From contig NZ_JBNGOS010000007.1 of NCBI RefSeq assembly GCF_050589685.1, positions 1 through 64,000 of the forward strand: 64,000 nucleotides of DNA, in the 5' to 3' direction. A program made the position numbers and the translations under genes. The notes beneath the pieces are model-generated. The model was not told the DNA's origin and made no database searches. It saw nothing but the letters and a program-made list of their open reading frames with translations. Positions 63,701 to 64,000 of this stretch are shown here, one piece after another; within the stretch, counting starts at the first letter, position 1; each line of letters opens with the position of its first letter. The DNA is from Saccharicrinis sp050589685 (lineage in GTDB: Bacteria; Bacteroidota; Bacteroidia; Bacteroidales; Marinilabiliaceae).

Positions 63701-64000
63701 CTCTGTATTATTTGATTTAGGATTTACTTTAACGATGATGTTGTATGTACCCGTTGTTTCCGGTGCGGTAACCAGTTCCCAAAATTGGATTGAATCACCC
63801 GGTAAAATTGGCATGTCAATATCAAACAGTCCCAGTTCTTCATCGTTATCATCCACCAGTCGGTCATCAGAGAGGTACACTCCAACCTTCACACCTTGAG
63901 GGGATTGAGCAAAGCCATTGTTTAACACATCACATTTTACCTCTATCTGCTGTCCGGTGACAATTTCGGTATTTGTTACAACAAGACGCTTGGGTTCTAA
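57710..64000 (-). CDS. Giant multidomain T9SS surface protein, 5' partial
   Basis: At least 2096 codons; the frame is open to the right edge, so the start lies outside. From the N-terminal side are visible a CARDB-like domain (VVTNTEIVTGQQIEV ... VKVGVYLSDD), adhesion-like beta repeats, a carboxypeptidase-regulatory-like fold (ARVVVRHPFTGKIIAEGFTD), a very glycine-rich stretch (GGPGGGWGWGPGGGG) followed by a cysteine-rich block (CDECIEALAV ... CGLGFTPIGC), several Ig-like units (VTFSKPMDGSTFNYEDLTLRL), one PKD domain (ADAGVDLLITAAGAYQLDGSG) near the end, and a T9SS type A sorting domain (QVFPNPSKGTVYLSGDLG). It is probably a large surface adhesin; no catalytic domain is recognised. Confidence 0.88.
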   Translation of the reverse strand, partial: LEPKRLVVTNTEIVTGQQIEVKCDVLNNGFAQSPQGVKVGVYLSDDRLVDDNDEELGLFDIDMPILPGDSIQFWELVTAPETTGTYNIIVKVNPKSNNTELVYINNESNPVEIELVPSYNGTASVAEEQFVTAQPVTITGSATTVGGNPKPNSALDVYLIANGIREVIEVTTDASGNFTTVFEPLAGTSGHYIVGACYPGHGLSDVQDEFDILGMKRLGVRYLIWDILLNVDNPGTLTMQNLSNVDLTNVIFTPQDVPEGFELEIDTIDVLPGSNSAQFNYNIVGSVLTEGNDYIKIPVKVSSDEGVEHNFILYYYCQAQAGHIKALPASINTTMTKGVSRLYEILIYNDGAGETGEVAIDIPEFEWMTLITPDTLPTILSGDTASVTLQLSPGNDIPLNTPISGRIAVNIDNGNNLSIPYRIEAVSEETGILVVDVIDEYTYYTDEAPHVENARVVVRHPFTGKIIAEGFTDTDGLFTVNDIPEGSYRLYVEADKHEGYQNIILIDPGRTNKQSVFLSFQAITYTWEVIPTEIEDEYQIDLIMEFETNVPVPVVTIEMPKVMPALIGDETYTFPVTLTNKGLITANDVELTLPTDPEYEFITNYTTMDLLAQQAIQVPVIMKRKDASLKSGAAAQAGGNCTDYVVVVYEWICGDNGRWQQGNALFSYTGRVCSGDGGPGGGWGWGPGGGGYGPSRGGGGGDYTSSDYTPAISSPTTSCDECIEALAVNAIGCLGPYGNAFACGYSFADGISLKDVVMCGLGFTPIGCPLAILDALITCYGSFGGGPPGGFGSIAYPLKSVQAGTIPPIIKQAANDLQYIQFQIDATFSYLDMYFGTLDWKSKESIRDFADAVEPYLNSEIVIPVGAVQTIKDVMDGADITPEEIDVFVARWNTTVAAWNAGVTSPNGEYPDIVDQAVLNQAYADVQTVIDYADGRGFATIDDMYDESMVTIEEQIDEKRGSVCASVTIKISQRLTMTREAFEGTLTIFNGNETTDMQEVSLDLEIKDENGRLSNDLFEIETKALDILTGIDGTGVLGAGQKGSATILFIPERGAAPTVPKSYSFGGSFSYLDPFTGTTVTKPLFPVTLDVHPSPDLTLHYFMQRDILGDDALTEGIVEPIVPAELALMIENNGFGEARNVNVESSQPEIIDNEKGLAIHFELIGSNLQGQPAQLGLIDIPFGNIGPMSTKIGQWWFTSDLLGHFINYEAHLTHLDSRGNPELSLVSGAELHELIKSISVYGAQDDGINDFLVNEVQDSHEVPDAIYISQGQVVLDVEEARNAVSTGLPTTGTSRLYVSPEHIGWNYLKINDPGNGAFTIESIVRVSDGQEIPLNNMWLTHVTLPDGKEPVYENKLHFVDNIPSMETEEYIITWKVKVGGVPRIVSITGLPTSMVTEQVPSAIVTFSKPMDGSTFNYEDLTLRLQGGNDIMDASVSVTQLDPYRFEIDLTSLTTGDGYYVLTVQVNEIYDQNGVSGDAGKNASWTQFLGAPAIVQFIGLPETLSGPPFNKLDIEFNLPVDIATVIPDRFSLTNNGVVVEGNLAVAHVSGDTLFTLSGLADYMTEDGDIKLMVDLTGIVSLAGTAGLIEQTVQWEVDTTLPAIVEVRPDPSKGFDWQHYSNFEVLFSEGVTNFSLEQVELWKDGLQQPLSQLHLDELNPSKYLISEFRLLTYYEGDYTLIIHVEEVTDSAGLTGVEAYEFEWTVNRDLPAPVENLRIVPDLGISDSDGVTSTKELSAVMNVPEDGNDVEIYLNDNGLRTQLAVVLNATTGELTIPFTVPTGGHMEIEAHSVNDTGDPSIVSIPVFVDEAPLTAVVVGVPTKAAEAHPDPINIVFSRNILENSISTDVIDILYNNVPLSLPGIAIGQVSDSIFSVSGLNLLPIESGNYMIAVDIRGLHKQTSGIGGAKVVEATWRLETTNREPMADAGVDLLITAAGAYQLDGSGSMDPDNDPLTYRWYAPDGIQLNDSSLVSPEFTVPGALSNDTYTFILSVNDGKVVRTDKVDVVVSIPTNAKAQLHEFSIQVFPNPSKGTVYLSGDLGNAKRIQVFDMSGRSVYLSGPVEGIPVELDLSHLSQGMYSVLVFIDDIVLTKKVVIAP

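Overview
This window reads as a chromosomal segment of a Bacteroidota bacterium, most likely an environmental anaerobe or facultative anaerobe of the Bacteroidales/Marinilabiliales type. The evidence is Bacteroidota promoters (-7 TAnnTTTG, -33 TTG/TTTG), type IX secretion (T9SS) sorting domains on three proteins, a TonB-dependent barrel, DUF4199 and an SRP RNA with a URRC tetraloop. The genus assignment is inference.

Layout. 1-13.3 kb: 3' end of a FAS1 (fasciclin) T9SS protein, dapA, an ACT-domain protein, a 43-residue lipoprotein, highly codon-biased gap, a minus-strand envelope operon (MacB-like permease, Bax-like glucosaminidase, polysaccharide deacetylase, then an AsmA-like protein), a nitroreductase, aconitase and an orphan larE. 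13.7-21.4 kb: a cold-shock protein with a long leader, then a sulfur block (uroporphyrinogen-III methyltransferase/synthase fusion, precorrin-2 dehydrogenase, cysK, a CymR-like Rrf2 regulator, a MetY-like enzyme), with an Omp85-type barrel and a mono-haem cytochrome c. 21.6-26.4 kb: pRiA4b-type protein, miaA, a methyltransferase/glycosyltransferase/DUF4199 operon, and an RNA transcription unit SRP RNA-tRNA-Thr-tRNA-Tyr-tRNA-Thr-tRNA-Gly. 26.4-35.7 kb: YCF48-propeller T9SS protein, Sua5/YrdC, histidine phosphatase, and an SOS-like mutagenesis cassette (self-cleaving S24 repressor divergent from dinB and a DnaE2-like polymerase).

35.8-40.7 kb: a decayed SnoaL-like gene next to a 170-bp transposon-like element, then an electrophile/quinone-stress type block (exported VOC protein, HxlR regulator, aldo/keto reductase, flavodoxin-like protein, ABM monooxygenase, ferredoxin-nitroreductase). 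40.8-49.2 kb: the most interesting part, a six-gene candidate electron conduit: a His-rich membrane b-cytochrome-like protein, a membrane-anchored Fe-S flavoprotein with unusual cluster motifs, two adjacent exported multihaem cytochromes with 20 and 22 CXXCH motifs (42 in all), an outer-membrane beta-barrel protein translationally coupled to them, and an NrfJ-like OB-fold lipoprotein. The arrangement suggests electron transfer from quinone/NAD(P)H across the periplasm to or through the outer membrane.

49.5-64 kb: psd, a TonB-linked barrel protein with a palindromic operator candidate, an AraC regulator, an enolase-superfamily sugar-acid dehydratase with its MFS transporter, and a giant T9SS surface protein running off the right edge. 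Intergenic DNA from 36 kb on is rich in dispersed repeats: two copies of a 170-bp hairpin MITE-like element, a 194-bp element with 18-bp terminal inverted repeats, and C-rich hairpin clusters on both sides of the MFS gene.
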